Counted from the first letter of the stretch, positions 33,998-42,574 are shown. The stretch is DNA of 64,000 bases from Streptomyces sp. H27-C3 (GCF_030063415.1 NZ_JASITA010000017.1:101177-165176), one strand, 5' to 3'. Notes: generated by a model from the letters alone, not told the origin. Translations and numbers: made by a program.

Positions 33998-34471
33998 ATG
34001 GGACGCATTGACTATCTGCACGACCCTGACGCGCCGCCGGCCAACTCGGTCGTGCCATCCGTCGTTGCGTTCGTGCAGAACGACACTGGTCAGGTGCTGA
34101 TGATCCAGCGCTCGGACAACGGCCGGTGGGCCCTGCCCGGCGGCGGGCACGACGTTGGCGAGTCCATCAGTGACACAGTCGTGCGGGAGGTCTGGGAAGA
34201 GACCGGCATCAAGGCCGAAGTCATCGGGATGTCCGGGATCTACACCGACCCCGGACACGTGATGCTCTACGACGATGGCGAGGCTCGGCAGCAGTTCAGC
34301 ATCTGTTTCCGCGCGCGGCCGGTCGGCGGCGAGATCCAGACGAGTGACGAGACGACTCAGGTCCGCTGGGTAGACCCAACGGACCTGACGTCGTACGACG
34401 TTCACCCCACCATGCGGCTTCGCATCGAGCACGCGATGGACCAGGGGCGGAGTACTCCCTACATCGGCTGA
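33998..34471 (+). CDS. Nudix hydrolase (possible Pif-type transfer exclusion protein)
   Basis: A 157-residue Nudix protein. The full Nudix box is present: GGGHDVGESISDTVVREVWEETGI. It hydrolyses nucleoside diphosphates linked to another group; the substrate is unknown. The AICE pSAM2 encodes a Nudix protein, Pif, that blocks redundant transfer between carriers, so a Pif-like exclusion role is plausible. It starts at ATG 33998 with GGGAG 8 nt upstream, and its last 13 nt overlap the converging HD gene. Confidence 0.88.
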   Translation: MGRIDYLHDPDAPPANSVVPSVVAFVQNDTGQVLMIQRSDNGRWALPGGGHDVGESISDTVVREVWEETGIKAEVIGMSGIYTDPGHVMLYDDGEARQQFSICFRARPVGGEIQTSDETTQVRWVDPTDLTSYDVHPTMRLRIEHAMDQGRSTPYIG

Positions 34472-35031
34472 CGCTCGACTGTGGCGAGGCGTGTGAGGAC
34501 GCGCGCCGTGCTGGCCAGGATCTCCGGCTCGGCGCGACGGATGAACGTCCCGATCAAGCTGTCGGGTCCGTAGCGACCGGCGATTTCGTTCACCCGGTCC
34601 ACAGGGTTCGTCGGCGTCCCGTCAGGCGTCGTGTTCATGTCGCAGTAGCAGAGCGCGTCATTGAGGTGGTCGTGCTCGCGCGGGAACTCTTCTTCCAGTT
34701 CCTCGCGCATGCCGCGCGCCTCCGCTTCCATCCACGCGCAGGAGTGGTGAGCCACGAGGCGCACGAGACGCTCGTCAGCGTGGACCACACTGCGGAGGTA
34801 CCGAGCCCCGTCCAGCGGGTGAAAGCCGGTCTTGGCCAAGTCCGGTGAGTACCCGATGTCGTGGACTACCGCGGCGGCCTCCATCAGGTCCGCGTCCGTG
34901 CCGAGCATCGGGGCGAGCGACCGCGCTCGCTCCGCCACCCCTTGTGAATGTGCCCAGCGTCGCGGCAACGGCTCGGCAAGCAACGACTCCGCGACCGGAT
35001 AGGCCCAGTCGGCCAGTCCTGTGATGCTCAA
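34459..35031 (-). CDS. HD-domain phosphohydrolase
   Basis: A 190-residue HD protein with the metal-binding set H (RRWAHSQGVAERA), HD (AAAVVHDIGYSP), HH (VAHHSCAW) and a C-terminal D (DALCYCDMNTTP). HD proteins hydrolyse phosphodiesters or nucleotides. It starts with TTG overlapping the GntR stop by TTGA, so the two are coupled. It converges on the Nudix gene with a 13-nt overlap. Confidence 0.85.
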   Translation of the reverse strand: MSITGLADWAYPVAESLLAEPLPRRWAHSQGVAERARSLAPMLGTDADLMEAAAVVHDIGYSPDLAKTGFHPLDGARYLRSVVHADERLVRLVAHHSCAWMEAEARGMREELEEEFPREHDHLNDALCYCDMNTTPDGTPTNPVDRVNEIAGRYGPDSLIGTFIRRAEPEILASTARVLTRLATVERQPM

Positions 35032-35495
35032 GATGGGGAACGCTCCTCTCGGCTCGGCAGGGCGCGTACGGTCCGCACCTTGCCCTGCCCGCCTTCTGAC
35101 AGCAGTCCGGCAGCTTCCAACTTGTCGAGTGCCTTGCTGATCGTCGGTCGCGAAACTCCGAACCTGGCGCTCAGCGTGGAAGCGCTCAAGAATTCCGCCC
35201 CAACCCTCAGCCGCTCATGTTCGACCAGGTCCGCGATGCGGTCGGCCAACGGCCGGCGGTCCTCCGCCTGACCGTCCCGGAGCACTCTCCATCGGGCGCC
35301 CGGTACGGGCTCGGCTACCCCTTCCTCGCGCAGTACGCGGAAGGCTCTGAGCGCCACTCCGCGCGAGACGTCGTACTCGCGCATGATGTCGGCCAGTGAC
35401 GGCAGCTCCGTCATGCCCGAATCCTTCTCGATGTCCGCCTTCACTGCCTCAGCGATCTGCAAGAAGGTTCCCCGCGGGCTTGGCTGCGTCGACAC
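35028..35495 (-). CDS. Regulator with two GntR-type winged helices
   Basis: A 155-residue DNA-binding protein made of two winged helix GntR domains and no effector domain. The first is at residues 12-75 (QIAEAVKADIEKDSGMTELPSLADIMREY), the second at 85-150 (LADRIADLVEHERLRVGAEFLSASTLSARFGVSRPTISKAL). In pSAM2 the GntR protein KorSA represses pra and so holds replication and transfer off; this gene has the same position near att. GTG 35495 follows AAGGAG. Confidence 0.85.
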   Translation of the reverse strand: MSTQPSPRGTFLQIAEAVKADIEKDSGMTELPSLADIMREYDVSRGVALRAFRVLREEGVAEPVPGARWRVLRDGQAEDRRPLADRIADLVEHERLRVGAEFLSASTLSARFGVSRPTISKALDKLEAAGLLSEGGQGKVRTVRALPSREERSPS

Positions 35496-35746
35496 TCGCT
35501 CTCCTTCTTCCGACGTCCGCCGTTCGTCTCCAGAGTCCCATGCGCCCGGGTGTACGTGGGGGCCGCCTTGGCTTCTGGACTGGCTGGAAGCCGGACCACG
35601 ACGGCTCGCGGTATCCCTCAGCCGTATCCTGCCCCCCACTCTTTTGATCTTCCTCCGGTCGATTGCGGGTCGAAGCGCCGCCAGCGCCGCCGGGAAATCG
35701 AAACAAACGCGCAGGTCGCAGACTTGATCGCGGCGCAGTGTCCGCA
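35496..35746. other. Intergenic stretch between regulator and attR
   Basis: No gene seen. Contains the sequence GTCGATTGCGGGTCGAAG (about 35657-35675), which also occurs just inside the left end (about 21854-21870). The regulator's promoter should lie here. Confidence 0.5.
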
Positions 35747-35792
35747 CGCCTTCTAAGCGCTTGGCCGCAGGTTCGAGTCCTGCCGGGGGCAC
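35747..35792 (+). other. attR: 46-bp attachment core
   Basis: The 3' portion of the tRNA-Arg gene, identical with attL. The sequence to its left is not tRNA; only the right copy of the core was left at this end. Confidence 0.97.
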
Positions 35793-35799
35793 CACAACC

Positions 35800-35824
35800 A
35801 ACCCTCCCTCGTGGAGGGTTTTTT
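35800..35824 (+). terminator. Original rho-independent terminator of tRNA-Arg
   Basis: Stem AACCCTCC/GGAGGGTT with a 5-nt loop followed by a run of T. Compared with the copy behind attL it has a different stem, so each end has its own terminator. Confidence 0.9.
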
Positions 35825-36372
35825 CGCAGGCTAGCGAGGGTGTCGTAGCGGACAGGTAAGCGCCGCCCCCCTGATGATCACGAGGACGGTCCGGCGCGGT
35901 CCGACCCTGTCCGGCGGTCACCGGGTTTCTGCGGTTGGCCACGGTGAATACACGGTGACGCTGCTCGAACCGGGTCACATACCGACGTCGGCCGATCCGG
36001 CTGGAGTTACGGATCAAGTGGCTGACCACCATTCCCCAGGCCCCGATCACGGCCAGGTCATCATCCACCGAGGCCGCCACGCCCGCACCAGACCCTCCGG
36101 CCCCAGTGGGCAGCCAACGGCAGGCCGTCCGTCACGCCGCAGCGGGAGACTGAGACCAGCGGGGTGCCACGCTCCGCACCTGGGACAGCGAGTACGTCAC
36201 GCACCAGTGCGTCGTAGCCATGACGGCCGAAGGGTTGGGTAGCGCCAATCCCCACTGGCGGGCTCGTACGAGTGAGCCGTTCGGACGACCCGAGTGGTCG
36301 CCGCAGGCGCGCAAACCTAGCCTTCTGTGAAGCAAAGGGGTCATTGCCCCCTTGAGATCTGGAGGATTCGCT
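35825..36372. other. Intergenic stretch right of attR
   Basis: About 550 nt with no gene seen. The first 140 nt resemble the sequence behind attL. Near 36310-36325 a TAGCCT box lies about 48-53 nt upstream of the start of the secreted protein gene and may be its -10. Confidence 0.4.
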
Positions 36373-36921
36373 GTGCGTTCCATAGGTGCCCTACGTGTCG
36401 CTTCCACCGCTCTGCTCGGTGTCGCCGCCCTCTCCTTCGCCGTGCCGATGGCTGTCGCCGAGGACGGGAACAACAACATCACCTCCTTCGGCTTCACCGT
36501 CACCCCCTCGACCATCGCGGCCGGCGGCACCGTCACCCTGAACGCCACCGAATGCCAGGTGCCGACCGTGAAGGTGATGGCGCCGGTCTTCGACGACGTC
36601 ACACTGAAGGAGGGGAAGCCGGGGACCGCGCAGGTCTACCCGGATGCCAAGCCCGGTGCCCAGTACGACGTGACCTTCGAGTGCAAGGGCGAGAAGGGGA
36701 CCACGACCCTCACCATCGCCGGCGGCGACCAGCACACGAACACCAGCACGGGTACGCGGACCGGCGACGTCCACAAGGGCGTCAAGGCCGGTGCGGGCGG
36801 CAGTTTCTCCGATGCCGATCCCCTTCAGATCGCGGCGGGCTCCGCCGTGCTCGCCGGCGCCCTGGGCTTCGGGGTGTATCTCCGCCGCCGCCGGAGCGGC
36901 AACGCCGGTGACAGCGCCTGA
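36373..36921 (+). CDS. Secreted membrane-anchored protein paired with sortase
   Basis: A 182-residue protein. Signal peptide (VASTALLGVAALSFAVPMAVA), a beta-rich domain with one Cys pair (ATECQV and VTFECKG), a Thr/Ser linker and a C-terminal helix ending in RRRR. I see no LPxTG box; the anchor seems to be the helix. GTG start at 36373 with GGAGG 7 nt upstream. It overlaps the sortase gene, a pairing common in Streptomyces. Confidence 0.82.
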   Translation: MRSIGALRVASTALLGVAALSFAVPMAVAEDGNNNITSFGFTVTPSTIAAGGTVTLNATECQVPTVKVMAPVFDDVTLKEGKPGTAQVYPDAKPGAQYDVTFECKGEKGTTTLTIAGGDQHTNTSTGTRTGDVHKGVKAGAGGSFSDADPLQIAAGSAVLAGALGFGVYLRRRRSGNAGDSA

Positions 36922-37540
36922 GCCGGTGTCGCGACAGCGCGGTTCCTGGACGATGGTCGTGCTGGCGGTGCTGGCCGGGTTCCTGCTCATACGCAACGGC
37001 ACCTCCGAGGCCACCGACGGGCCCCCACAGCCCGACGCGGGGGCCGCGGTGCTCCGTACCGACACGCCGCCCGCCGATCCTCTCCCCCGGTCCCGGCCCG
37101 AGCGGGTCAGGATTCCGGAGATCCAGGTCGACGCGCCCCTCACCGATGTCGGCCTGGACGCCGACGGCTGGCTCGACGCGCCGCCCAAGGACGCCAAGAA
37201 TCTCGCGGGGCTCTACACCGGGGCCGTCACCCCCGGCGAGGGCGGTACGGCCGTGCTGGTCGGGCACGTGGACAGCGATGCCGGTCCCGCCGTCTTCTTC
37301 GGCCTCGGCGCGCTGAAGAAGGGCAAGCACATCGAGGTGGCCCGCGCGGACGGCCGCGTCGCCGTGTTCGAGATCTACGGCATCGAGGTCGTCCCGAAGG
37401 ACGGCTTCCCCGCCAAGCGTGTCTACGGCAACACGGGCCTGCCCGAGCTGCGGCTCATCACCTGTGGCGGCGGCTACTCGAAGAAGACCGGGTACGAGGG
37501 CAACGTCGTGCTCTATGCCCTGATGACACACGTGCGATAG
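36908..37540 (+). CDS. Class F sortase
   Basis: A 210-residue membrane-anchored transpeptidase. One N-terminal helix (MVVLAVLAGFLLIRNG) precedes the sortase barrel. The catalytic His lies in VLVGHVDS, the Cys in LRLITCGGGYS. The class F form is common in actinobacteria. I use the GTG at 36908; a GTG at 36926 just behind the upstream stop is the alternative. It may process or anchor the preceding protein. Confidence 0.88.
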   Translation: MTAPEPVSRQRGSWTMVVLAVLAGFLLIRNGTSEATDGPPQPDAGAAVLRTDTPPADPLPRSRPERVRIPEIQVDAPLTDVGLDADGWLDAPPKDAKNLAGLYTGAVTPGEGGTAVLVGHVDSDAGPAVFFGLGALKKGKHIEVARADGRVAVFEIYGIEVVPKDGFPAKRVYGNTGLPELRLITCGGGYSKKTGYEGNVVLYALMTHVR

Positions 37541-37706
37541 CCGGCGCATACCCCGCCGAGACTCGGGCACTCGATGGTGGAGTCCCGCCGCGCATCCCCC
37601 GTCGCGGCGGGGCTCCTTCCCCGAGCAGGTGCGGTCCACTCCCCGCGGTTGAGGCTCCCTCGGGCGAATCCGGGCCTCAGTGGCCGGAGTTCGGCCAGTC
37701 CGGACA

Positions 37707-37904
37707 TCAGCGGTTGAAGGACGTCCCCGAGGCCGCGCCCGGTGCGACCGCGCCCAGGGTCCCCGCGCCGAAGGTGAAGGACCCCGTGGCGGTGATGCCC
37801 GCCGTGGTGCCCGGCAGGACCCATACGGAGCCCGCGCCCGCGTTCTCGCCGGGCGCGCCCACGACCAGCTCCGAGCGGCCGTCGGCGTTCGTGTCCACCA
37901 GCAA
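37707..37904 (-). pseudogene. 3' remnant of an FG-GAP/integrin-like protein gene
   Basis: A short minus-strand reading frame encodes one FG-GAP repeat with the calcium-loop motif DTNADGRSELVVGAPGENAGAGSVWV and then a stop. Upstream the homology is lost. It is a truncated copy of a secreted beta-propeller protein gene. Confidence 0.65.
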
Positions 37905-37987
37905 GCGCTTCCTCGTGGAAGGAGTGCCGGAGATCGCGAGACCCCGGGTTGCGAGACCCCGAGGCACGGGGCCACAAGCGCTCGGGG

Positions 37988-38464
37988 TTACAGGTCGGAG
38001 GCGACCACCAGGGCGAAGCCCGCCGTCACCAGCAGCGTGCGCACCAGGTGCAAGCGGTTCCAGCGGACTTCGAAGGCCTCGCGCACCTCGTGGTCGGCGG
38101 TGCCCTGCGCCTCTGATGCCGCGAGCGCGTTGTTGAGGGGGATGTTCCCGGCGGCGGTGATCAGGTGGTTGAGGAACACGCACACGAGCCCGGCGATCAG
38201 CAGCGCCGCCCCCGTGCCCGTCCGGTCATCGACCGGGACGACGAGCGCGGCCACCGGAAAGGCCACCGAGGCGAACATGACCGTCACGAACACGGCGCGC
38301 GGAATGTCCTCGTTGATACGTCGCATCGCCGCGACGAACTGTTCGTCCGTGAGCCGACCCAGAGCAGGCATGATCCCGGTCAGGAAAACGAGCATGAATC
38401 CGGCGTACAAGCCGGTGGAAACGATCGCGAGACCGAGCAGAAGAGGTGCCATGCCGGACATCAT
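37988..38464 (-). CDS. DUF1772 membrane protein
   Basis: A 158-residue protein with four membrane helices (LLLGLAIVSTGLYAGFMLVF, AVFVTVMFASVAFPVAALV, AALLIAGLVCVFLNHLITA, LVRTLLVTAGFALVVA) and the DUF1772 core NIPLNNAL...WNRLHLVRTL. The family includes anthrone oxygenase-like proteins, but most members have no known role. Several in-frame ATG codons lie at the start (38464, 38461, 38452). Confidence 0.85.
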   Translation of the reverse strand: MMSGMAPLLLGLAIVSTGLYAGFMLVFLTGIMPALGRLTDEQFVAAMRRINEDIPRAVFVTVMFASVAFPVAALVVPVDDRTGTGAALLIAGLVCVFLNHLITAAGNIPLNNALAASEAQGTADHEVREAFEVRWNRLHLVRTLLVTAGFALVVASDL

Positions 38465-38561
38465 GGCCCGGCGGGAGCGAGGGCGCAGCCGCCTTTTCGA
38501 AAGTTCGGACGACCGACGCCTCCCGCTCCCCCGCGACCTTCAGCCCCCAGCCCTCAGCCCT

Positions 38562-38795
38562 TCAGGCGGCTCGCCTGCCCGACCGCGTCCCTGGCGCGGC
38601 GGACGGATGGGAGGGGCCGGGCGCGTACTGCCCGTCCGTCCCGCCGCTGCGGCCCTTCCCGTCGTCGGCCCGACTCCCGCCGCCGCGTTCACTCCTGGCC
38701 GCACCGCCGTCCGTGCCGGTGCAGCCGGTGAGCATCAGGCCGCCGACCAGCGCCCCCGTCACAAGTCCCCTGTACGTCCTTGCGCAGATCTTCAT
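38562..38795 (-). CDS. Small putative lipoprotein
   Basis: A 77-residue protein with a lipobox (VGGLMLTGCTGTD) and a Gly/Ser/Arg-rich, disordered mature part. The ATG has GGGGG upstream. No homologue recognised. Confidence 0.75.
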   Translation of the reverse strand: MKICARTYRGLVTGALVGGLMLTGCTGTDGGAARSERGGGSRADDGKGRSGGTDGQYAPGPSHPSAAPGTRSGRRAA

Positions 38796-38981
38796 TCCGC
38801 ACCCCCTGGATCGTCAGCACTTGCCAATGTGACGTACGGGGCGGCCCGAAAATGCAGTCGAAGGAGTTGCGGATGGATCTCGATGCGGCAACGGCCCGTG
38901 GAAGGCGGGGCGCTGGAAGGGGTGCGGTGAAGGCCGGGGCGCTGGAAGTCCGGGGCAGTTGAAGGCAGCGGGCGGATCAGG

Positions 38982-39890
38982 TCAGGACACGATGTCCTTC
39001 CGGCTGAACCCCCTGAAGGCGAGCGCGAAGAGCACCAGCGCGTACGACACCGAGACCGCCCCGCCCTTGAGCATGCCGGCCCATTCCAGCTGCGGCTGGA
39101 GCGCGTCCGCCCAGGCGTACTGCCAGTGCGCGGGCAGGAAGTCGCGCCAGGAACCGAGCGCGGTGACCTGGTCGAGAACGTTGCCGACGATCGTCAGTCC
39201 GACCGCGCCGCCGACCGCGCCCAGCGGGGCGTCGGTCTTCGTCGACAGCCAGAACGCCAGCGCGGCGGTGACCAGTTGGGAGACGAAGATGAAGGCGACG
39301 ACGATCGCCAGGCGCGGCAGCGCGTCCCCGGCGGGCAGTGAGCCGCCCGTCGGCACCTCCAGTGGGCCCCAGCCGTACGCGATCGATCCCGTCACCAGCG
39401 CCACGACCGGCAGCAGCACCATCGCCGCCAGACTGAAGCCCAGCGCGACGGTGAGCTTGCTCCACAGCAGCCGGGCGCGGGGCACGGGCGCCGCCAGCAG
39501 ATAACGCAGCGAGGACCAGCCGGCCTCGGACGCAACGGTGTCCCCACAGAACAGCGCCACCGGCACCACCAGCAGGAAGCCCGCCGAGACGAACAGGCAT
39601 GTCGCGGCGAAGTTGGCGCCGGACGCGGTGGCGGTGTCCATCAGCGTCACCCGGCCGCCCTCGGCCTCGGGCGAGCCGCCGATCGCGAACGCCACGATCA
39701 GCACGAGGGGCAGGGCACCGAGGATCAGCGCCATCACCATGGTGCGCCGCCTGCGCCACTGCCGCACGGCCTCCACGCGCAGCGGGAGGGTGTGACCGGC
39801 CCGGTATCCGGGGGCGGACAGCACGGGCGCGGTGGGTTCGGTGGGCTCGACGGGCTCTGCGTCAACGCTCTTGGTGCCACTGCTGCTCAC
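38982..39890 (-). CDS. ABC-2 type transport permease
   Basis: A 302-residue membrane protein with six helices (including MVMALILGALPLVLIVAFAIG, CLFVSAGFLLVVPVALFCG, LGFSLAAMVLLPVVALVTG and ALVLFALAFRGFSRKD) and a large loop between helices 1 and 2. It starts with GTG at 39890, overlapping the fusion protein stop by GTGA, and is the permease for its ABC ATPase. Substrate unknown. Confidence 0.9.
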   Translation of the reverse strand: MSSSGTKSVDAEPVEPTEPTAPVLSAPGYRAGHTLPLRVEAVRQWRRRRTMVMALILGALPLVLIVAFAIGGSPEAEGGRVTLMDTATASGANFAATCLFVSAGFLLVVPVALFCGDTVASEAGWSSLRYLLAAPVPRARLLWSKLTVALGFSLAAMVLLPVVALVTGSIAYGWGPLEVPTGGSLPAGDALPRLAIVVAFIFVSQLVTAALAFWLSTKTDAPLGAVGGAVGLTIVGNVLDQVTALGSWRDFLPAHWQYAWADALQPQLEWAGMLKGGAVSVSYALVLFALAFRGFSRKDIVS

Positions 39891-42574
39891 GCGGAGCCTC
39901 CGATCAGGGTGAGGAACGCGTCCTCCAGGCGACGGTTCGGCCCGACACCCGTCAACGGCACGTCCAGCCGGACGAGTTCGCCGATGAGTGCGCTCGGCGA
40001 TGCGCCGTCCAGCCGTACGAGCAGGCCTTCTTCGGTCCGTACGGCGGACACGATGCCCGGCAGCGCGGCGACCTTCCCGGCCACCGCCTCGGTCAGGTCG
40101 CCGTCCACCGTCACGAGCAGCGTGTCGTCGCCGCCGGTGATCTCCGCGACGGGTCCGGCCTGCATCAGCCGTCCGCGGTCCATCACGACCAGATGCGTAC
40201 AGGTCTGCTCGACCTCCGCGAGGAGGTGGCTGGAGACGATGACGGTCCGTCCACCGGCCGCGTACTTGGTCATGACGTCGCGCATCTCGCGGATCTGCGG
40301 CGGGTCGAGGCCGTTGGTCGGCTCGTCGAGGATGAGCAGGTCCGGCATGCCGAGCATGGCCTGCGCGATGGCGAGGCGCTGCCGCATGCCCTGCGAGTAC
40401 GTCCGCACGGCACGGTCGATGGGGTCTCCCCCGCTCGAACGAAGCTGAGAGCTTGGGGAAGCGTCGCCGAGCCCCGCGATCTTCAGGGCGTCCTCGATGT
40501 GCGAGTCCTCGGTGGGGCGGCCGGTGGCCTGCCAGTACAGGTCGAGGTTGGCACGGCCGGTCAGGTGCGGCAGGAAGCCGGCGCCCTCGACGAACGAGCC
40601 GACGCGCGACAGGACGGGCGAGCCCGGCCTGATGGCCTGCCCGAAGACGCGGATCTCGCCGCTGTCGGGCCTGATGAGGCCCATCAGCATGCGCAGCGTG
40701 GTGGTCTTGCCCGCGCCGTTCGGCCCGAGGAGCCCGAGCACCTGACCCTTCTCGACCCGGAAGGAGAGGTCGCGTACGGCGTACCGGTCGGCGGACTTCG
40801 CGTACCGCTTGGTGAGGTCCGTGATCTCCAGCGGCACCTCGGCGAGCGTCGGGTCGGGCGCGGGCGCCAGAGTGCGTCGCCGGGCGGTGAGCAGCAGCAC
40901 GACGGCCACGGCCAGGCCCGCGGCGGGCAGCCCCCAGACCCACCAGGGCAGCGGGGTCGCCTGGGTGGTCGTGCCGGGCGCGGTGGGCACGGTCAGGGCC
41001 GCGTCGCCTTCGAGGGAGACGGTGTACTTCGCCGGGTCGACCGGGGAGGCGTATCCGAGGTCGGTGGTGGCGAGGACGACGCGCAGCCGGTGCCCGGCCC
41101 TGACCTCGCGGTCGATCGCCGGGAGTGTGAGGTCGACGGTGGCGCCGTCCTTGGCGCCGGAACCGGCGACCCTGATGGGCGCGACGAGCTGGCTGGGCAG
41201 CACCTGCTGGCTGCCGTCGGCGCTCACGTCGTACACCTTGGCGAACAGCACCGCGTCGTCGCCGTCCGACTTGACCCTGGCCTTGACGGTCGGGCTGCCC
41301 GTGACGCGCAGGTCGGAGGTGAGCGGCGCGGTCTCGAAGCGGGCGTTCTGGCCGGGGAAGTCGAGGGAGAGCCCGACGCCGAGCCCGGACAGCTGGGAGA
41401 GGGCTCCGACGCCCGGGACCGCGGAGATGGCGGGGGGCGCGGCGCCGGCCGGGTTGGCGAAGGTCTGCTCACGCTTCCCGCCCAGCTTCAGGGCCTTCCC
41501 GTCGCTTTCGAGCCCGGGGTAGCTGTCGCTGGACGCGCCCCGCAGCTGGGCGGAACCGTTGGTGGAGTCGACGCCCCCGGTGCGGGTGACGCGGAAGGCG
41601 GGGCCGGTGTCGGCGCCCTTGTCGTCCTTGAGGTAGCGGTCGAACCAATGGGTGATCCGTCCCTCGACGCGGGCCGTCTCGCGGCTGCCGCCGTCGTGGC
41701 CGCCGGAGATCCAGTCGACGGCGACGGGTGTGCCGTTGTCACCGATGGCCTTGGCCATGGCGTCGGCCTGGCCGAGCGGGAAGAGGGAGTCGCTCTGGCC
41801 CTGCACGATGAGGGCGGGCACCTTGATGCGGTCGCCGACGGCCGAGGGGCTGCGGGCCTCCAGCAGGTCGCGGGCCGCGGCGTCCGGCTTTCCGGCGACG
41901 GCGACCCGTTCGTACATCTCACACAGCTGCTTCTCGAATTTCTCGCAGCCGCCGCCGGTGTTGATGAAGATCCCGGCCCAGAGCTTCTTGAAGACCCCGT
42001 CGGGGAACAGCGCGTCCGCCAGGTTCCAGTAGGTGATCTGCGGGGCGACAGCGTCGACGCGCTTGTCGTGACCTGCGGCGAGCAGCGAGATCGCCCCGCC
42101 GTACGAGGAGCCGCTGACGCCGACGCGCGGGTCACCGGCGGCGTCGAGCCGCACCTCGGGGCGGCCGGCCAGCCAGTCGATCATCTTCGACACGTCCTTG
42201 ACCTCGCGGTCCGGATCGTTGAGCCCGACCTCGCCGGTCGACCTGCCGAAGCCCCGCGCCGACCAGGTCAGCACGGCGTACCCTTTGCGCGCCAGGTCCT
42301 CGGCCTGCGCCTTTACGTCGTTCTTGCTGCCGCCGAAGCCATGGCCGAGGAGGACGGCGGGGCGCTTGCCTTCGCTGTCACCACCGCCGGCCGTGAAGTA
42401 CGAGGTGTCGATTTTCGCCCCGTCCACACTCATCGTCCGCTGCTCGTGGTGCACGGCGGGCTGTCCGTCGGATGCGACGGCTGTCCAGGTGCCTGCGCCC
42501 ACGAGAACGGCGAGGGCAGCGGCCGTGCTGAGGAGCACCCGCCGCCCGGGCCTGAGGGGGAATCGAAAATCCAT
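39887..42574 (-). CDS. Secreted hydrolase (CocE/S15-like)-ABC ATPase fusion protein
   Basis: An 895-residue fusion. An N-terminal signal anchor (VLLSTAAALAVLVGAGTW) leads into an alpha/beta hydrolase with nucleophile S157 (GSSYGG), an Asp in VQGQSDSLFP and His in SGGHDGG, then a beta domain. A membrane helix near residue 570 (WVWGLPAAGLAVAVVLLL) precedes a complete ABC ATPase: Walker A GPNGAGKTT (about 625), signature YSQGMRQRL, Walker B LLILDEPTNGLD. The hydrolase would be outside the cell and the ATPase inside. It may hydrolyse a peptide or ester and drive export together with the permease. A 30-nt repeat lies inside the ATPase part. Confidence 0.88.
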   Translation of the reverse strand: MDFRFPLRPGRRVLLSTAAALAVLVGAGTWTAVASDGQPAVHHEQRTMSVDGAKIDTSYFTAGGGDSEGKRPAVLLGHGFGGSKNDVKAQAEDLARKGYAVLTWSARGFGRSTGEVGLNDPDREVKDVSKMIDWLAGRPEVRLDAAGDPRVGVSGSSYGGAISLLAAGHDKRVDAVAPQITYWNLADALFPDGVFKKLWAGIFINTGGGCEKFEKQLCEMYERVAVAGKPDAAARDLLEARSPSAVGDRIKVPALIVQGQSDSLFPLGQADAMAKAIGDNGTPVAVDWISGGHDGGSRETARVEGRITHWFDRYLKDDKGADTGPAFRVTRTGGVDSTNGSAQLRGASSDSYPGLESDGKALKLGGKREQTFANPAGAAPPAISAVPGVGALSQLSGLGVGLSLDFPGQNARFETAPLTSDLRVTGSPTVKARVKSDGDDAVLFAKVYDVSADGSQQVLPSQLVAPIRVAGSGAKDGATVDLTLPAIDREVRAGHRLRVVLATTDLGYASPVDPAKYTVSLEGDAALTVPTAPGTTTQATPLPWWVWGLPAAGLAVAVVLLLTARRRTLAPAPDPTLAEVPLEITDLTKRYAKSADRYAVRDLSFRVEKGQVLGLLGPNGAGKTTTLRMLMGLIRPDSGEIRVFGQAIRPGSPVLSRVGSFVEGAGFLPHLTGRANLDLYWQATGRPTEDSHIEDALKIAGLGDASPSSQLRSSGGDPIDRAVRTYSQGMRQRLAIAQAMLGMPDLLILDEPTNGLDPPQIREMRDVMTKYAAGGRTVIVSSHLLAEVEQTCTHLVVMDRGRLMQAGPVAEITGGDDTLLVTVDGDLTEAVAGKVAALPGIVSAVRTEEGLLVRLDGASPSALIGELVRLDVPLTGVGPNRRLEDAFLTLIGGSA
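40425..40460. repeat. Small palindromic repeat element inside the ABC domain
   Basis: CCCCCGCTCGAACGAAGCTGAGAGCTTGGGG is a hairpin-forming element that I recognise as common between genes in Streptomyces. Here it is in frame in a coding region, giving SPSSQLRSSGGD between GLGDA and PIDRAVRTYSQGM. Confidence 0.7.

Larger units (their letters stand above)
21653..35792. mobile_element. AICE (actinomycete integrative and conjugative element) in tRNA-Arg
   Basis: A 14.1-kb element bounded by two identical 46-bp att copies. It has a tyrosine integrase and excisionase next to attL, a prim-pol and helicase for replication, an FtsK/TraB-type translocase that would move double-stranded DNA, DUF2637 and other AICE accessory proteins, and a regulatory block at the right end. 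The 3' part of the tRNA is rebuilt at attL, so the tRNA remains intact. Base composition is visibly less GC-rich around 33-35 kb than in the flanks. Confidence 0.95.

Noticed and set aside
35496..36080. N-terminal extension of the double-GntR protein across attR
   Set aside because: Reads through antisense tRNA sequence; the GTG at 35495 has a good ribosome site.
38873..38962. 29-codon frame with AAGGAG after the lipoprotein gene
   Set aside because: Composition is Gly/Arg repeat from a GGGGCGCTGGAAG duplication; not enough to call a gene.
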